A program made the position numbers and the translations under genes. A model generated the notes under the pieces. That model saw only the letters and a program-made list of their open reading frames with translations, was not told where the DNA came from and did not search any database. From positions 124,001-188,000 of the forward strand of contig CANMRM010000006.1 of the NCBI GenBank assembly GCA_947500295.1: DNA of 64,000 bases, in the 5' to 3' direction. The stretch comes from an uncultured Kordiimonas sp. GTDB lineage: Bacteria; Pseudomonadota; Alphaproteobacteria; Sphingomonadales; Kordiimonadaceae. Shown here one piece after another: positions 61,314 through 64,000 of the stretch (its first letter is position 1; every line of letters starts with the position of its first letter).

Positions 61314-62492
61314 CTAAAGGGACGGCGATACAGGAGAATATGTAGGCTGCAGTGTCCGTGCGGTTCTCAACACCAACCAGCCGAAGATTACCGACAGCAA
61401 GCTGGCAAGCAAAATAGCGATGCGAACCTGAGCAACTTCGGGTCCATCTTCAAAAGCCAAACTTCCAATGAACAGACTCATGGTAAACCCGATCCCTGTC
61501 AGATGCCCTGCACCCCAAACATGTCTGAGCGACAAGCCTTCAGGCAGTTTTGCTTTCAAAAATTTCATGGCCAGAACCGCGCCGGCGACAACGCCAACCG
61601 GTTTTCCAACCACAAGGCCCAGCAGAACACCCGCACTGATGGGCTGCAGGATCGTATCCATTCCCACACCGCTCAACCGGACACCTGCATTTGCCAGCGC
61701 AAACAGGGGCAGTATGAGAAAAGCGACCGGGTAATGGAGGTTATTCTCCATTTCATGAAGCGGAGAATGCCCTTCGCTGTCCCGGTCTCCAGGAATAGCA
61801 AGGCCGACAGCCACACCCGCAAGTGTGGCGTGAACACCTGATTTCAGCACACAAATCCAGATAAACAGGCCCACAAACAGATAGGCTGATGTATTGCGGA
61901 TGTTGAAGCGGTTCATCGCAAAAAGCGCGATACATCCTGCGAGGCCAAGAGATAGGGAAAGGGTGGAAAGGTCGGACGTGTAAAAGGCGGCTATGACAAT
62001 CACAGCACCCAGGTCATCAATGATTGCGACGGTGAGGATGAAGATCTTCAGAGCGGGCGGAGCTTTGCTCGACAAGAGAGCGAGAATACCAACGGCGAAA
62101 GCGATATCGGTCGCGGTGGGCACGGCCCAGCCCCGCATGCCTACGGCATCGCCATAATTTGGAATTGCATACATCAGCGCAGGTATAGCCATGCCACCCA
62201 CGGCCGCCAGAATCGGTAACGATACGTTTTTGGGGTCCGACAGCGTTCCGGTCTGAATTTCTTTTTTTACTTCCAGTCCCACAAGAAGAAAGAAAATGGC
62301 CATCAGGCCTTCATTGATCCATAGCAGAAGTGGTTTTTGCAGGCCGTAACTGCCAACTGAAATGACGCCTTCCGCTTTTAGCAGTGCGTCATAGTAAGGA
62401 GCCAAAGCTGAATTATCCCAGAGCAGGGCTATTGCCGCTGCCGCAATCAAAAGCAAGCCGCCAATCGCATCTTGAGACAATTTCACCGTCAT
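61314..62492 (-). CDS. nhaA: Na+/H+ antiporter NhaA
   Basis: 392 aa from the ATG at 62492 (GGAGGG upstream; an in-frame GTG lies at 62513). It exports sodium in exchange for protons. About 12 hydrophobic segments; the family motifs FFLLVGLEVKKEI, GWAVPTATDIAFAVGILALL (conserved TM IV Pro-Thr-Ala-Thr-Asp region), and LTVAIIDDLGAVIVIA (the Asp-Asp pair of the ion site) are intact. It suits a marine or saline habitat. Single-gene unit. Confidence 0.94.
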   Translation of the reverse strand: MTVKLSQDAIGGLLLIAAAAIALLWDNSALAPYYDALLKAEGVISVGSYGLQKPLLLWINEGLMAIFFLLVGLEVKKEIQTGTLSDPKNVSLPILAAVGGMAIPALMYAIPNYGDAVGMRGWAVPTATDIAFAVGILALLSSKAPPALKIFILTVAIIDDLGAVIVIAAFYTSDLSTLSLSLGLAGCIALFAMNRFNIRNTSAYLFVGLFIWICVLKSGVHATLAGVAVGLAIPGDRDSEGHSPLHEMENNLHYPVAFLILPLFALANAGVRLSGVGMDTILQPISAGVLLGLVVGKPVGVVAGAVLAMKFLKAKLPEGLSLRHVWGAGHLTGIGFTMSLFIGSLAFEDGPEVAQVRIAILLASLLSVIFGWLVLRTARTLQPTYSPVSPSL

Positions 62493-62581
62493 AGACCCTC
62501 CATATCCGTGCAACCGCAGTTTGCACCAGATATGGGATCTTTGTAAATTATTACAATATTAGTAAGATATTGGTCATGGCT

Positions 62582-64000
62582 TTAGTTGGATGCAATGGTC
62601 GCCAGTTTGCGGGTGATTGCAGCGACCGACTTGAGACGTATTCCAATCTTATCCATGCGGGCATAATAGACAAGTTTGTGGTCGGGTCTCAGCTTGGCCG
62701 TCTGGCCCGTCCCGGAAATGAATTCGATCAGTCCAGCAGGATTTGCGAATTTGTCGTCGCGAAAACTGAGAACAACACCCTTGGGCCCTGCCTCCAGCTT
62801 GTCGATACCCGCGCGTTTGCTGTGACCTTTAATTATCATAATCGCGGCCAGCTGTTTCACTTCAGATGGCAGGGGGCCGAACCGGTCGATCAGTTCGGCA
62901 CAGAATGCGTCCACATCTTCCCGCGTATCGAGGTCTGCAAGACGACGGTACAGAGCCATGCGCTGGGTCAGGTCCGGTACATATTTTTCCGGAATCATAA
63001 CCGTTGCGCCCAGGTTGATTTGCGGCGACCAGTCGGTTTCAGCGAAGTCATCATCCGAGGCGCCAGCTCGCGCCTCGGCCACCGCTTCTTCCAGCATCTT
63101 CTGGTAAAGCTCGACACCGACTTCACGGATATGGCCAGACTGTTCATCACCAAGCAGGTTTCCAGCGCCCCTGATGTCCATATCATGGCTGGCGATGGAG
63201 AAACCGGCGCCCAGCGTGTCCAGCGCCTGCAGGACCTGAAGACGCTTGTCGGCATTTTCCGTCAGCTTGCGGCCTGGCGGGGTTGTCAAATAGGCGTATG
63301 CCCGCGTCTTTGAGCGGCCGACACGGCCCCTCAATTGGTACATTTGCGCCAGGCCAAACATGTCAGCCCTGTGTACCACCATGGTGTTTGCGGTGGGGAT
63401 ATCGATACCGCTCTCGATAATCGTTGTGGATAGAAGAACGTCATACCGGCCTTCATAGAAAGCGGTCATAACGTCATCAATGGTTTTGGCAGGCATCTGG
63501 CCGTGTGCCATGATGAACTTCACTTCGGGTACCTCCTCCCGAAGGAAAGTGGCTGCTTCTTCGAGATCGGCGATGCGCGGACAGACAAAAAAGCTCTGAC
63601 CGCCGCGGTAGTGTTCACGCAGCAAGGCTTCGCGCACGACCATAGGGTCAAACGGCAATACGAAGGTCCGGACAGCAAGCCGGTCCACTGGCGGCGTCGC
63701 GATCAAGGACAGGTCCCGAATGCCGGACATGGCCATTTGCAGCGTGCGCGGTATGGGTGTCGCCGTGAGTGTCAGCACATGCACATTGGCCTTTAGCTCT
63801 TTGAGCTTTTCCTTATGCGCGACACCAAAATGCTGTTCTTCATCGACAATCAAAAGACCCATGTCCTTGAAAGCGACATCTTTGGCCAACAGCGCGTGCG
63901 TGCCGATCACGATATCGATTGTGCCGTTACGCATTTCTTCCTTGGTTGCCTTGGTTTCTTTGCCGGAAACAAGGCGGGACAGTTGCCCAATGCGCACAGG
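62582..64000 (-). CDS. mfd: Transcription-repair coupling factor Mfd, C-terminal part
   Basis: The gene runs off the window end; 472 codons are visible, to the stop at 62582. The translocase half is present: DEEQHFGVAHKEKL (Walker B-like), TLTATPIPRTL, IIESGIDIPTANT and QLRGRVGRS, followed by the Mfd-specific C-terminal region with RGAGNLLGDEQSGHI and EVGVELYQKMLEEAV. Mfd displaces stalled RNA polymerase and recruits UvrA. The N-terminal UvrB-like and polymerase-interaction domains lie outside the window. Confidence 0.93.
   Translation of the reverse strand, partial: PVRIGQLSRLVSGKETKATKEEMRNGTIDIVIGTHALLAKDVAFKDMGLLIVDEEQHFGVAHKEKLKELKANVHVLTLTATPIPRTLQMAMSGIRDLSLIATPPVDRLAVRTFVLPFDPMVVREALLREHYRGGQSFFVCPRIADLEEAATFLREEVPEVKFIMAHGQMPAKTIDDVMTAFYEGRYDVLLSTTIIESGIDIPTANTMVVHRADMFGLAQMYQLRGRVGRSKTRAYAYLTTPPGRKLTENADKRLQVLQALDTLGAGFSIASHDMDIRGAGNLLGDEQSGHIREVGVELYQKMLEEAVAEARAGASDDDFAETDWSPQINLGATVMIPEKYVPDLTQRMALYRRLADLDTREDVDAFCAELIDRFGPLPSEVKQLAAIMIIKGHSKRAGIDKLEAGPKGVVLSFRDDKFANPAGLIEFISGTGQTAKLRPDHKLVYYARMDKIGIRLKSVAAITRKLATIASN

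Noticed and set aside
1-64000. CRISPR arrays, insertion sequences and rRNA operons
   Set aside because: No regularly spaced direct repeats, transposase motifs or rRNA-like sequence were seen on reading.

Overview
The window looks like a continuous piece of an alphaproteobacterial chromosome. No rRNA, CRISPR array, insertion sequence or integrase was seen. The assignment rests on gene types (DUF2336 protein, ECF11-type sigma factor with a ChrR anti-sigma, PhaD-like regulator, SapC-like protein, sigma-54-driven flgK/flgL) and on an alphaproteobacterial-style SOS box (GTTC-N7-GTTC). TonB receptor, amidohydrolase and serine hydrolase content would suit a marine group such as Kordiimonadales or Emcibacterales, but that placement is inference.

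Layout: 1-3.7 kb is a carbon-storage cluster (phasin tail, PhaD-like TetR, alpha/beta hydrolase, wax ester synthase/DGAT with a Lys/Ala/Pro-rich tail). 3.8-9.0 kb is a TetR gene divergent from a two-gene RND efflux operon. 9.0-12.9 kb holds an exported hydrolase, a SapC-like protein and glycerol kinase. 12.9-16.4 kb is an OxyR-like LysR gene divergent from a beta-carbonic anhydrase and a SulP transporter. 16.5-25.1 kb is the most striking region: an ECF sigma/ChrR pair divergent from a five-gene membrane-lipid operon (FAD oxidoreductase, DUF1365, Cfa-type methyltransferase, MFS, DUF3833), followed by a convergent DUF6134-SDR pair. Three TGATCC-type ECF promoters can be read there, so the whole block is probably one photo-oxidative (singlet-oxygen-type) stress regulon acting on unsaturated membrane lipids.

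25.4-37.3 kb is a fatty-acyl/acyl-CoA degradation island (three acyl-CoA dehydrogenases, thiolase, FadB/FadJ-type bifunctional enzyme, SDR), interrupted by an exported RidA and a CadC-like regulator divergent from a serine hydrolase. 37.3-39.5 kb is a TonB-dependent receptor. 39.7-47.8 kb is mostly housekeeping: sfsA, map, radC (no standard start codon), NUDIX, amidohydrolase, purB, PAS, glycosyltransferase, CinA and tRNA-Leu(UAA). 47.9-57.4 kb holds an SOS-boxed S24 protein without a DNA-binding domain, a PAS-EAL protein, a sigma-54 promoter with a new 58-residue ORF coupled to flgK-flgL, a flavin reductase and a DUF2336-histidine kinase operon. 57.4-64 kb holds nadK, moaA, a miniature flagellar-rod-like protein, a DsbA-family oxidoreductase, a beta-barrel protein, nhaA and the C-terminal part of mfd, which runs off the end.

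All calls come from reading the sequence and recalled family motifs; no database search was run.
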